Below, one piece after another: positions 24,101 through 31,286 of a stretch of 31,286 nt of DNA (position 1 is its first letter; each line of letters starts with the position of its first letter). The position numbers were made by a program, and so were the translations under genes. The stretch is from assembly GCA_964623265.1 (NCBI GenBank), contig CAZUTK010000032.1, forward strand, positions 1 to 31,286. Direction: 5' to 3'. Under the pieces are notes generated by a model. It had not been told where the DNA came from and ran no database searches. It saw nothing but the letters and a program-made list of their open reading frames with translations. Source of the DNA: CAZUTK01 sp964623265 (lineage in GTDB: Bacteria; Electryoneota; B3-LCP).

Positions 24101-24381
24101 CTCGAAACCTGTTCGACCTGATCGAAATCAAGATCGGATGTCAGAAAATCGGGTTGGCGCGGCTCGATCTGAAAAAAGACTACCTCGCCGCGGAATTGTA
24201 CACCGGAAAAGACCAGAACTGGAAGGAACGTCTAAGCCGAATCGTGAGGTGTATGGATGGTCTCCCCATCGAGTTTACAGGCACCACACCGCCGGGATTG
24301 ATCTTGCGCTGGAATCCAAAAGATTCCTGGGACGATAAAATCCAGTTGATCAAGCGCATATTTGAACGGATATCGCAATAA
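21163..24381 (+). CDS. mfd: Transcription-repair coupling factor Mfd
   Basis: 1,072 residues. Mfd removes stalled RNA polymerase at lesions and recruits UvrA. Order: UvrB-like N-terminal region (~1-300); RNA-polymerase-interacting domain from GDYVVHEDYGIGRFIGL (~398); translocase with Walker A GDVGYGKTEVA (~546), DEEH box (~647), TATPIPRTL, then ESGLDLP and the TRG-region QLRGRIGRSNRQAYAYL (~815-835); C-terminal inhibitory domain from PRDYIEHPEHRVELYRRL (~935) to the end. The GTG at 21163 is the first start after an in-frame TAA; no good ribosome site is seen. The 105-base gap to the foldase gene downstream is A/T-rich. The mfd-foldase gene order is common in FCB-type bacteria, which is from general knowledge rather than this sequence. 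Confidence 0.95.
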   Translation: MSAIDSLKETLKSRLPIAEISSSLKEHHQLILKGAPGSLRAFIAAFLVESGRRIVWISARSNRRDEALSDLSQLLPNHQVGVLLTRHDKSDITPFETRIFRARALQSWTQGNPYLLITDPDSFWERFLPSSENLDKIRIQLNVKQPLGRDSAIKRLAQAGYVRSDLVENRGEFAVRGGILDVFPYTHDHPLRLEFWGEMLESLRAFDPVTQRTIAHMQSETLFLTNVGGENEVDLTTYLQPDDILFIEDAEEVAQLAKNAGCADPWNQLYSKCNALIWGTARQDLHNILIGGIPQEDFGGQIERLSQTLSEIQSRDGVAFIACDNPGQLDRLKELLSDRNTSPLPHFLVAHFAAGFHLTAVKFSLFTDHQIFRRPRRRRTYFRLRNFSPIERADMLRRGDYVVHEDYGIGRFIGLTTIEVGGHSRECMQIEYRDNVMLYVRLESLRKIQKFSGREGFIPPLTRIGRGEWERIRKKTSAAIKQLASDLLKLYALRSSQKGFAFPPDNPLQLELEAKFDYEETPDQLAAIEAVKRDMEEPQPMDRLVCGDVGYGKTEVALRAAFKAVLGGKQVAVLVPTTLLAQQHYNTFRTRLADLAVEVEMLSRFRKTAQQKEILRRIQSGRVDIVIGTHRLLSKDVVFDNLGLLIVDEEHRFGVKHKEQLKKLRTQVDVLVLTATPIPRTLHMALIGARDMSLIKTPPQNRLPIETEIAPFSQELITGAILREIDRGGQVYFVHNRIGSILAVQKMLERWMPEVRFVVAHGQMPEQQLEKTMNDFWAGKYDVLISTMIIESGLDLPNVNTMIVNRADRFGLAQLYQLRGRIGRSNRQAYAYLLTPPKLSVSDPARKRLDAIRDCSYLGAGFQLALHDLEIRGAGEIFGARQSGFIHAVGFDLYQKMLSEAIQELNDDSGIPAASKKAEDVGFEPKIDLPFDALLPRDYIEHPEHRVELYRRLSSAQDVKTIHDIVEEVSDRYGSPPRQARNLFDLIEIKIGCQKIGLARLDLKKDYLAAELYTGKDQNWKERLSRIVRCMDGLPIEFTGTTPPGLILRWNPKDSWDDKIQLIKRIFERISQ

Positions 24382-24486
24382 TCAGAGTGATTTCATCTCC
24401 AAGGGATCAAACTGGAATTATCATCGTATAATAAAAATATTAAAAGATTATAATTCCCAATAAACCTGAGTGTAGGAGGAAATCAA

Positions 24487-26391
24487 ATGTCGTCCGCCTC
24501 GACGCAAAAAAACAATTTGTCTTCCCATAACTCGAGCCAGTTCGGCGCGGCGATAATCCTGCCGCTGATGTTCATCGCGCTATTCTCGCTGCTCCTCTGG
24601 GGCAGCGGCTGTGCAAGGAAAGGTGACATCGTGGCGAAGGTCGGGAAAGAAGTCATCACATCCAAGGAATTCAAAGACGAGATGATCCTGCGCTTTCGAA
24701 CCGCGGAATTCGCCTCGCAGCGCACTCTGGACGAACGCAAACAAGCTCTCGATCACCTGATCACTTTGCGGAAGAAATTGCAGGAGGCGTACCGCTTGAA
24801 CCTGGATAAGGATACCAGCGTTCAGAGAATGGCGAATGAGGCTCGGGATCAAGCCGCCATCCAAGAGCTCTATAAAGTCAAAATTATGGATAAGGTGATT
24901 CCTCCCGCAGAGATCAAAGAATACTACAAAAAAATGGGTGAGGAGATTAAAGCCAGCCACATCCTCATCAAGACGGATATGAATGCCAGCGAAGAGGCTC
25001 TCGCCGCTGCCAAAGCGAAACTGGACAGCCTCCGAAAGATTTTAATTGCCGGCGCAGATTTCGACTCCATCGCCAAGTTGGTTTCGGAAGATGTCACAAC
25101 CGCGCAGAACGGCGGCGATCTCGGCTATTTCAGCTGGGGCAGGATGGTGGATGAATTTCAGGAAGCCGCTTTTAAATTGAAGGTCGGTGAAATAAGCGAG
25201 CCGGTGAAAACCGCTTACGGGTATCACTTGATCAAGCTCTATGACCGCAGACCCGCTGCTTCGGTTAAATCCTTCGAGGAAGAGGAAAATAACATCCGCA
25301 TGCAGCTGCGCAGGAAATATCAGAGCGAATTAAACAAGGCGGCGGAAGAATATCTAACTAAGCTGAAGGAAGCGCAAGGGTTGAAATACGATTACGCCAT
25401 CATTCAGAAGATCATAGACAAAGTCAGTGATCCTTCTGTTCCGCGCAACAACTCCTATTTCTCGAATTTCAGCGAAGAGGAAAAGAATTGGATCGTCGCC
25501 AGTATGAAGGATGACACGATTCATGTCCACGATCTGGAGGCGGAAATCGCCAAAACCGGCGCGACGCCCCAATGGCGTGATCAGAAAGCCATCACATCCA
25601 TGGTCGAGAGGATGATCGTGCCCAAATTCCTGGCGGAAGACGCCAAGAAAAACGGATTGTTCAATGCTCCGGATGTGAAAAAAGCATACGAGGACGCCCT
25701 CCATAGCCGGATGATCCAGTTGGCAGAAACCCGCCAAATCGAGGATAAAATCAGCCTCGCCGACTCCGCAATGCTCGCATATTACCAGAATAACCTCGAT
25801 AAGTTTATGACTGATTCGACTGTCGAGGTGCAGGAAATCTACATCACGGTCGAGCCGGAAAAAGGGAAGGATCTCGCCTTCGCGCAGCGTATTTCCAATC
25901 GCGCGAAAAAGGGTGAAAATTTCACAACTTTGGTGAAGAAATATACAGAGCGGAAATCATCTCTGAACCGGGACGGGAAATTGGGTCCTCTGACCAGCCG
26001 GCAGTACGGCGAGATGGGAAAAGCCGCTTTCAGGATGAAGATCGGAGAAATCAGCGATCCCATCCCGATGGGTTCGAAAGCGTATTCAATTATAAAATTA
26101 GTTGACCGATCCGAGCCCAGAGTGAAAACCTTCGAGGAAGCCAGATCGCAGGTAGAACGCCAGCTCCGCATCGAAATGAGCGACAGTCTGAAGAACGCCT
26201 GGACGAAGCAGATGGATGAACGATATCCCGTTACGATCTACGAAGACCGGATTATGGCGGTTCTGCCAATGCCTGCAACAGCCGATAAGACCCAATCGCC
26301 CGGTGTGGAAGACGAAAAAGATAAAGTTTTGAAGATAAAAGAAGTGAAGCCTGTGCCGGTCGAACCGAAGAAAGAAAAAGAAAATAAGTGA
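24487..26391 (+). CDS. Periplasmic peptidyl-prolyl isomerase with two parvulin domains (PpiC/SurA-like)
   Basis: 634 residues from an ATG behind GTAGGAGGAAATCAA, an excellent ribosome site. The N-terminus has a ~20-residue hydrophobic segment (~21-40) ending LLLWGSGCARKG, a lipobox-like site with Cys44, so it may be a lipoprotein anchor. Residues ~50-150 resemble the SurA N-terminal chaperone domain (VGKEVITSKEFKDEMILRF). Parvulin domain 1 is ~153-257 (ASHILIKTDM, GGDLGYFSWGRMVDEFQEAAF, TAYGYHLIKLYDR). Parvulin domain 2 is ~444-545 (VQEIYITVE, DGKLGPLTSRQYGEMGKAAF, SKAYSIIKLVDR), more divergent. The tail is Lys/Glu/Pro-rich. It heads a likely operon with the next two genes and should help fold envelope proteins. 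Confidence 0.9.
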   Translation: MSSASTQKNNLSSHNSSQFGAAIILPLMFIALFSLLLWGSGCARKGDIVAKVGKEVITSKEFKDEMILRFRTAEFASQRTLDERKQALDHLITLRKKLQEAYRLNLDKDTSVQRMANEARDQAAIQELYKVKIMDKVIPPAEIKEYYKKMGEEIKASHILIKTDMNASEEALAAAKAKLDSLRKILIAGADFDSIAKLVSEDVTTAQNGGDLGYFSWGRMVDEFQEAAFKLKVGEISEPVKTAYGYHLIKLYDRRPAASVKSFEEEENNIRMQLRRKYQSELNKAAEEYLTKLKEAQGLKYDYAIIQKIIDKVSDPSVPRNNSYFSNFSEEEKNWIVASMKDDTIHVHDLEAEIAKTGATPQWRDQKAITSMVERMIVPKFLAEDAKKNGLFNAPDVKKAYEDALHSRMIQLAETRQIEDKISLADSAMLAYYQNNLDKFMTDSTVEVQEIYITVEPEKGKDLAFAQRISNRAKKGENFTTLVKKYTERKSSLNRDGKLGPLTSRQYGEMGKAAFRMKIGEISDPIPMGSKAYSIIKLVDRSEPRVKTFEEARSQVERQLRIEMSDSLKNAWTKQMDERYPVTIYEDRIMAVLPMPATADKTQSPGVEDEKDKVLKIKEVKPVPVEPKKEKENK

Positions 26392-26458
26392 AGGATCCCC
26401 TTTTCGGGTGTTCGCCTATTTCCGAAATGCAGCGCATCGGAGGCGGGGACGGTTCAAC

Positions 26459-27283
26459 GTGAAACGTCCCCTGCCGGTTTTTTTCTTCGCGCCGCTTTGT
26501 CTGCTGCTTTTAGGGTGCGGTGACCGCCCTGCGAAAGACTCTGTTGCGGCTCGAGTTGGTTCCGTTTCGATCTCCCGCAATCGTTTATTGGAAGAATACG
26601 GATTAACAGAATGGGCACAAAATGCCGATTCCAGCTTTCAATCCGCCTTTCAGGACGCTGCGCGCAACTGGGCGTTGCGTGAAATCCTGATCCAGGAAGC
26701 GACGAAGCGCCGCCTGGAGAGCGACTCGATTTTTCAACACCGCTTGGAAAACATCCGCCGTGAATTGCTGGTCAACCGCCTCTACGAAACGGCCGCCTCC
26801 GGTGTTATTGCGGATTCCCTCGAAGTGGAACAAGAGTACTTAAACTGCCGCGATGAATTTGTCTGTCCCTCCGATCAAATTGACCTGTTCTACATCATCG
26901 CACCTACCCGCGAAACGGCTGCGGCAGCGCGGCGGCTGTTGCAGGAAGGCCGCGAACTGAGTTCAATCCTGTCCGAAGTGCCGGATGTCTACGGTGATGC
27001 TCCGGGTTGGGTTGCAGAATCTGATCTGAATCCGAAAATTGCCCGAACCGCATTCTTACTTCCTCCGGGAGCTGTCTCGTATCCGCAAAAACGGGATGAA
27101 GGCGGTTACATCGTCCTGCAATGCCGACAACGTCGTTTTCAGGGCACTATATTGCCTATTGAAGAAGTCTTTCAAGAGGTCAAAGAGCGCGTCTTGATGA
27201 AGAAAAGGGATGAACGCGAACAGGCCCTAAGGGACAGTCTCTGGAACGCCTACCAATCGCAACTCTGGATCGCAGAACCTTAG
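26459..27283 (+). CDS. Lipoprotein, degenerate SurA-like chaperone
   Basis: 274 residues from a GTG at 26459, which begins a textbook lipoprotein signal (VKRPLPVFFFAPLCLLLLGCGDRP, lipobox LLGC); the longer frame from 26408 adds 17 basic residues and no ribosome site. After the Cys come VAARVGSVSISRNRLLEEYGL and a helical region like the SurA N-terminal domain. A region at ~150-235 (IDLFYIIAPTRETAAAARRLL, APGWVAESDLNPKIARTAFLLPPG, EGGYIVLQCRQRR) keeps the parvulin layout but has lost most signature residues. It is probably a folding factor without isomerase activity. It starts 67 bases after the PpiC-like gene and ends 29 bases before the next foldase start, so co-transcription is likely. Confidence 0.8.
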   Translation: MKRPLPVFFFAPLCLLLLGCGDRPAKDSVAARVGSVSISRNRLLEEYGLTEWAQNADSSFQSAFQDAARNWALREILIQEATKRRLESDSIFQHRLENIRRELLVNRLYETAASGVIADSLEVEQEYLNCRDEFVCPSDQIDLFYIIAPTRETAAAARRLLQEGRELSSILSEVPDVYGDAPGWVAESDLNPKIARTAFLLPPGAVSYPQKRDEGGYIVLQCRQRRFQGTILPIEEVFQEVKERVLMKKRDEREQALRDSLWNAYQSQLWIAEP

Positions 27284-27312
27284 CCTGATTTGAATTGAAC
27301 AAGAGAAACAGC

Positions 27313-28608
27313 GTGAAACACCCGATGAAAATAGTTCTAATCGCGTTGGTGGCGCTGTTGCTGTGCCACTCATATGTCGCCGCCCAAGGAACCGAAGAGA
27401 TCATTGACCGCATTATCGCCGTCGTCGGTGATGAGATTCTCCTGGAAAGCGAAGTCTATCAAAATGCGCAGGCAGTGGCGTTGCAGCAGGGCTGGAATCC
27501 TGTCAAGGATCAGGATAAATTTCAATCGCTTCTGCAGGAGATTCTCCAGGAGATGATCAACCAGAAGATCCTGCTCGCCAAAGCGAAGGAAGACACCCTG
27601 ACGGTCGAAGCCCGTGAAGTGGATCGGGAGCTGGAAAACCGCCTGCAAATGATGATTCAGAACGCCGGTTCCGAACAGAAAATCGAAGAGATTTACGGCT
27701 ATTCCATCAAACGCATCCGCCGGGAATTCCGCCCCACCGTCGAAGAAGCTCTTTTGGTTGAAAAGTTAAAATCACAACATCTGCGCGGCATTTCCGTAAC
27801 GCGCGCGGAAGTGGAGCAATACTTTCACGACTACCCGGAAGCTTTTCCGCCGATGAAAGACGCCGTCGAGATCGCGCATCTTCTGCTCGAAATGAGCGGC
27901 GCCATCAGCGGGGAAGCGCGGGCAAAGGCGCAAGCGGACTCGATTTACGAAGCGATCAAAAAGGGGGCTTCCTTCGACAGCCTTGCGCTGCGATTCTCAG
28001 AAGATAAAGCCACGGCATCGAAATTCGGTCGCATCGGCTGGACGCAAGAAGGGGATTTGCTCAGCGTCTATGAAGACGCCGCGAAAGCCCTGAAGATCGG
28101 CGAAGTTTCCCGACCTGTAAAAACCCGGATCGGTTTCCACATCATCCGTTTGGAGGATCGGAAGGATAATCAGCTTCTGACCTCGCATATTCTCATCATC
28201 CCCAAAGCGCTGCAGGAAGATGAACAATCGGTCGTGGACAGCTTGAAGGGAATCCGAGAAAAAATTCTCTCGGGCCTCCCCTTCGAAGATGCTGCCAAGC
28301 AGTATTCTGCGGACCTGGAGAGTTCGCCCCAGGGCGGGAAACTGGGCTGGTTCCGCCTCGAAGATATGCCTGCCGAGTTTCGCGCCGCGATCGACACTCT
28401 CACCGTCGGCGAAATCAGCAATCCCTTCAAATCCCAGTACGGCTTTCATATCGTAAAGTTATTAAATCGCCGCGCTGCTCGCGAAATCCGGTTGGATCAA
28501 GACTGGGAAATCGTTTCGCAAGCCGCCCTGAACGCCAAACGGGAAACGGAATATAAACGCTGGTTGAACGAATTAAAATCTCGCTACTATATTGAAATAA
28601 AAAGCTGA
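27313..28608 (+). CDS. surA: SurA-type periplasmic chaperone / peptidyl-prolyl isomerase
   Basis: About 431 residues from the GTG at 27313 (VKHPMKIVLIALVALLLC..., signal peptide ending VAAQ); a TTG at 27295 would add six residues. The SurA N-terminal domain follows at once (IIDRIIAVVGDEILLESEVYQ, ILQEMINQKILLAKAKED). There are two parvulin domains, near 175-280 (VEIAHLLLEM, FGRIGWTQEGDLLSVYEDAA, TRIGFHIIRLEDR) and 287-387 (LTSHILIIPK, GGKLGWFRLEDMPAEFRAAI, SQYGFHIVKLLNR), and the C-terminal SurA strand (YKRWLNELKSRYYIEIK). It should escort outer-membrane beta-barrel proteins. Last gene of the mfd-side foldase cluster; the terminator at 28690 follows. Confidence 0.92.
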   Translation: MKHPMKIVLIALVALLLCHSYVAAQGTEEIIDRIIAVVGDEILLESEVYQNAQAVALQQGWNPVKDQDKFQSLLQEILQEMINQKILLAKAKEDTLTVEAREVDRELENRLQMMIQNAGSEQKIEEIYGYSIKRIRREFRPTVEEALLVEKLKSQHLRGISVTRAEVEQYFHDYPEAFPPMKDAVEIAHLLLEMSGAISGEARAKAQADSIYEAIKKGASFDSLALRFSEDKATASKFGRIGWTQEGDLLSVYEDAAKALKIGEVSRPVKTRIGFHIIRLEDRKDNQLLTSHILIIPKALQEDEQSVVDSLKGIREKILSGLPFEDAAKQYSADLESSPQGGKLGWFRLEDMPAEFRAAIDTLTVGEISNPFKSQYGFHIVKLLNRRAAREIRLDQDWEIVSQAALNAKRETEYKRWLNELKSRYYIEIKS

Positions 28609-28689
28609 AAAGAAGTGGACTTTCGCCTGATCTAAGCGGATTTCGCATTCAATCTTTACCACGTACACACATTTCCTTCCGCAGCGGAA

Positions 28690-28718
28690 CCTACCGGCGA
28701 CCTCACACCGGTGGGTTT
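28690..28718 (+). terminator. Terminator of the foldase operon
   Basis: CCTACCGG pairs with CCGGTGGG (one T-G pair) around a 10-base loop, followed by a T-rich stretch. Confidence 0.6.
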
Positions 28719-28768
28719 CTATTCTACACTCGCCAATTCTGAAAAAGCACTACTTTCAATCTTACCTA

Positions 28769-28797
28769 TTGACAAATCGGGAAAAAATACGTATTTT
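28769..28797 (+). promoter_or_regulatory. Sigma70 promoter of the secreted hydrolase gene
   Basis: TTGACA, 17-base spacer, TATTTT. It places the transcript start near 28804 and thus the true start codon at 28825 rather than upstream. Confidence 0.75.
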
Positions 28798-28824
28798 AAG
28801 TACGAATCAACGTCGGACGATGCC

Positions 28825-30270
28825 ATGAAGTTCACGCCTTTGAAAGAATTCCTGATATTTGCACTGATATCAGCCTTCATAAAACCCACTTTAATCTCCG
28901 CTTCCACCGTTGCGATCGTCAGCGGGCGAGCGACCCAGGACGGTCGCCCCCTGCTGATGAAACTGCGCGACAACACAGAAGATGATCAGGAATACTTTTA
29001 TTGCGATGTAGGTCCCTATGCCTTTATCGGAATCACCTACACGGATATAACAGATCAAGCCTGGGGCGGCATCAATGAAGTCGGTTTCGCCATCGTAAAT
29101 TCCAATGCATGGAACTTTAATGACCCCGTCCCGGGACCGGACGACGACGGTTATATTATGTATCTGGCACTCAGAACCTGTGCAACCGTGCTGGACTTCC
29201 AACACATTATGGATTCTACGAATGCCGGCAGAACCCGTTGCGCCAATTACGGGGTGATTGATTCCACCGGATCAGGCGCTTTTTTCGAAGCCGCCGCTTA
29301 TACGTATTACCGCCACGATTTGGATGATTCGACGGCCGCCCCGAACGGCTATATGGTGCGCGCCAATTTTGCCTACAGCGGCGGGACATATCATCTGGGA
29401 CAGCATCGGCACGACAGAGCCCTCGCCTTGCTCGATTCGGCTTTTGCAGGCAACTTCATTACACATCGCTATATCACGCAAGTAATTCAGAGGGACTTGG
29501 TCAACGAAGTGGCCAGTCCTTATCCCCTGCCCTTCCAGGGCAGACAAAATCTATTGCCGTACGGGATCATTCGAACCCATGACGCTCTAAACCGCGATAT
29601 TACGAGATCGGGGATGGTGATCCAGTGCGCATTGCCCGGCGAAAATCCGTTATTATCCACGTTGTGGGCTTTGCTCGGTGAACCAGTCGCCGTGCCGGCG
29701 CTTCCTCTCTGGGTACATGCGGAGGCCGTTCCTCCAGAATTCGACAGCCCGGGTGGTGCGCCGCTCAATCAGCGTGCGCAACAGATTCGAGATTATCTAT
29801 ACAGACGGGAAGTCGCAAATGACGCTTTGGATACCTGGTTGCTGACTGATGAACGAAATGAAGGCGTGCTGCCGCTTCTGATGAGCCTGGAGAATCAGGC
29901 GGAAACCCGAGCGGATTCCGCTCTTGCTGTATGGCGTGCCGGTGCATTGCCGGATCCGGCTGAAGTCGCGGCATTGCAAAACGACATAGCTGCCTATACT
30001 TACTCTGTGCTAAATGCCTGGAGCCCGCCGATGTCCCCGACCGTAACCATCACAAGGTTACCAGGCAATCAGATTCAGTTGAATTGGGAACCTGTCACTT
30101 ATGACGTTTTCAACCGGCCTATAGTCGTATCCGGTTATACAATCTATTCCTCTGTCAACCAATTCTACAACCGTCTCCGCGGTGATTCTCTGATGACCGT
30201 TTCATCTCCGCCGGTGATCCTTACGCAAAACGAAGAAAACCGTCTGTATCAAGTCCGATGCCTTCCCTGA
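28825..30270 (+). CDS. Secreted Ntn-hydrolase-like protein (C45-like family) with C-terminal Fn3-like region
   Basis: 481 residues from the ATG at 28825. A signal peptide (MKFTPLKEFLIFALISAF...LISA) precedes STVAIVSGRATQDGRPLLMKLRDN. 'SG-AT-DGRPLL-K-RD' is the opening of autoproteolytic acyltransferase/hydrolases of the C45/C69-like Ntn fold. These expose a Cys, Ser or Thr at the mature N-terminus; here cleavage after ISA would expose Ser. Further family-like parts are AWGGINEVGFAIVNSN (~95-110) and RCANYGVIDSTGSGAFFEA (~175-195). The last ~90 residues (TVTITRLPGNQIQLNWEPV...) look like a fibronectin-III-type domain. The substrate is unknown; penicillin- or peptide-like amides are known for relatives. 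It has its own promoter and no sorting domain. Confidence 0.7.
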   Translation: MKFTPLKEFLIFALISAFIKPTLISASTVAIVSGRATQDGRPLLMKLRDNTEDDQEYFYCDVGPYAFIGITYTDITDQAWGGINEVGFAIVNSNAWNFNDPVPGPDDDGYIMYLALRTCATVLDFQHIMDSTNAGRTRCANYGVIDSTGSGAFFEAAAYTYYRHDLDDSTAAPNGYMVRANFAYSGGTYHLGQHRHDRALALLDSAFAGNFITHRYITQVIQRDLVNEVASPYPLPFQGRQNLLPYGIIRTHDALNRDITRSGMVIQCALPGENPLLSTLWALLGEPVAVPALPLWVHAEAVPPEFDSPGGAPLNQRAQQIRDYLYRREVANDALDTWLLTDERNEGVLPLLMSLENQAETRADSALAVWRAGALPDPAEVAALQNDIAAYTYSVLNAWSPPMSPTVTITRLPGNQIQLNWEPVTYDVFNRPIVVSGYTIYSSVNQFYNRLRGDSLMTVSSPPVILTQNEENRLYQVRCLP

Positions 30271-30371
30271 TTTCATCATTCCCCCGTCTTTGAAAGCTTC
30301 CTACAGGCGGGTCAAAAAGATCACAATCGTACCATTCGATCGCTCCCCCCTTCGCACAACCTTCAAACCGC
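30271..30371. other. Intergenic region without a gene
   Basis: A weak CCCGTC/GGCGGG-type hairpin follows the hydrolase stop; nothing else is seen before the next promoter. Confidence 0.3.
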
Positions 30372-30400
30372 TTGACATCCCTGCTGAAATAACTTATAAT
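30372..30400 (+). promoter_or_regulatory. Consensus sigma70 promoter of the sensor gene
   Basis: TTGACA, exactly 17 bases, TATAAT: both boxes match consensus fully. It is the strongest promoter in the window and lies 40 bases before the ATG at 30440. Confidence 0.85.
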
Positions 30401-30439
30401 CAAAGCTGTCGTCGTTAACTCTTTTCCCGCTGCGATCTT

Positions 30440-31286
30440 ATGAAAGAGATGGCACAGAATCTCCTCTTATGGAAGCGAATTCCAAGCTTGCGAGTGAAGC
30501 TGGTTTGCTTATTGTGCGCCGTCAGCTTTCTTCCGATGTTGATGGTTTCGCGGGTCTTGATCGAATTAGGCAACCGCAGCACCAGGACACTACGAGAGCT
30601 GCAAGTAAAGGAAGGCCTGGAACAGACTTTTTTCTCGCTTCAGGCAGTTCAAGAGAGGCTCCTGCAGAACGCGAAGACGCTCGCAGCTTGGGAAGACCTG
30701 ATCCGTAATGTGCGCAATTCCGACATCAATTGGATCAAGACCAATCTGGAAGGTTGGGCGCCGCAAAGCTATCAACTTGACTTTCTTTCGATCAAAGATC
30801 CGTCAGGCAGGCGCATCTATTCTTGGTTTTCGTCACCGGAAGTGGACGCAGAATATTTGAAAGATCGTTTCACCGAAGAGAAAGCGGAGGCTGGGATTCT
30901 TTCTACTCCGCAATCTCTATACATCTTGGCGAAATCGAGCATCTCCTCGGATGGAGAGAAAATAGGGGAGTTAGTCTTCGGACGGAAAATCTCACATCGC
31001 TTTCTGCTGGATATTCGGAATCGGCACGATCAGGATTTAATGGTCTATTACGGAGGAAGACTTCTCGCCACGACCGATACCAGCGGCGCTTATCTGCAAA
31101 TAGACCCGTCAGAAATCTTCACGGATCTGGTGGAAAGCCATACAACCTATCTGTTTTATCTGCGCGAAAAGGATCAATATATTGGTTTTCAGACGATCCG
31201 CAATGTGGACGGCTTAGATGTCGCGGCTCTGGGCTGGACGAGTGCGAACACGCCTGCCGGCATCGTGCAGGAATCCATCAACAAGA
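30440..31286 (+). CDS. Membrane sensor protein with CHASE4-like periplasmic domain, C-terminus beyond window
   Basis: At least 282 residues, still open at the right edge. MKEMAQNLLLWKRIPSLRVKL is followed by one hydrophobic helix (VCLLCAVSFLPMLMVSRVLI, ~20-40). Then comes a long extracytoplasmic region that begins with a helix (LRELQVKEGLEQTFFSLQAVQERLLQNAKTLAAWEDLI split over ~52-88) and continues into a PAS-like alpha/beta fold (LDFLSIKDPSGRRIYSW, LMVYYGGRLLATTDTSG, GFQTIRNVDGLDVAALGW). 'A--LA-WEDL' resembles the CHASE4 start. Such proteins usually continue into a second helix, HAMP and a histidine kinase or GGDEF/EAL output, none of which is visible here. Two shorter frames in this stretch are shadows. 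Confidence 0.75.
   Translation, partial: MKEMAQNLLLWKRIPSLRVKLVCLLCAVSFLPMLMVSRVLIELGNRSTRTLRELQVKEGLEQTFFSLQAVQERLLQNAKTLAAWEDLIRNVRNSDINWIKTNLEGWAPQSYQLDFLSIKDPSGRRIYSWFSSPEVDAEYLKDRFTEEKAEAGILSTPQSLYILAKSSISSDGEKIGELVFGRKISHRFLLDIRNRHDQDLMVYYGGRLLATTDTSGAYLQIDPSEIFTDLVESHTTYLFYLREKDQYIGFQTIRNVDGLDVAALGWTSANTPAGIVQESINK

Noticed and set aside
1..31286. CRISPR array, rRNA, insertion sequence, phage structural genes
   Set aside because: No regularly spaced repeats, no rRNA-like sequence, and no transposase, integrase or capsid/terminase-like frames were found.

Overview
The window looks like bacterial chromosome from a Gram-negative lineage of the FCB type (Bacteroidetes/Chlorobi/Fibrobacteres and related candidate phyla). 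The evidence is a very large secreted protein with FG-GAP/VCBS repeats and a C-terminal 'YPNPFN...' type IX-style sorting domain, a second secreted protein start beside it, two SurA/PpiC periplasmic foldases and lipoproteins, and near-consensus sigma70 promoters with GGAGG ribosome sites. No species can be named from the sequence alone. No rRNA, tRNA, CRISPR array or insertion sequence was recognised.

Layout. (1) 1-4984, minus strand: a partial secreted protein, then a ~1,605-residue protein combining a VCBS propeller-like region, a glycoside-hydrolase-like barrel and a sorting domain. Its best start is an ATA codon behind a perfect Shine-Dalgarno site. (2) ~5.0-14.0 kb: a plasmid-like or conjugative-element-like island. 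It holds a CHC2/TOPRIM primase, SSB, a replication-relaxation family protein, a VirD4/TraG-like coupling ATPase, a replication initiator, several small unknown proteins, many hairpin terminators and a 330-nt nested inverted-repeat region with iteron-like repeats. No integrase, transposase or relaxase of a classic family is visible. Three of its genes carry -1 frameshifts, six in all, each explained by one missing base at or beside a short homopolymer. Two more reading frames are cut by a single in-frame stop. The flanking ~22 kb shows no such breaks. (3) 14.1-18.9 kb, minus strand: hflX, an orphan cytoplasmic histidine kinase, argF and a glycerate 2-kinase; three of the four have their own promoter with 17-bp spacing. 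(4) 19.1-31.3 kb, plus strand: an HDOD-GGDEF signalling protein, a 64-residue unknown, mfd, a run of three parvulin-type or parvulin-related periplasmic chaperones, a secreted Ntn-hydrolase-like (C45-like) enzyme, and the start of a CHASE4-like membrane sensor cut by the window end.

How it fits together. The right half is ordinary housekeeping and envelope biology: transcription-coupled repair, outer-membrane protein folding, arginine synthesis, c-di-GMP signalling. The middle island has its own replication set (initiator, primase, SSB, probable origin) and transfer set (coupling ATPase plus replication-relaxation protein). It is therefore best read as an integrated, possibly decaying plasmid or ICE, or as a plasmid joined to the chromosome by the assembly. 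The most unusual parts are the structured intergenic region at 11.96-12.41 kb and the clustering of gene-breaking lesions inside the island.
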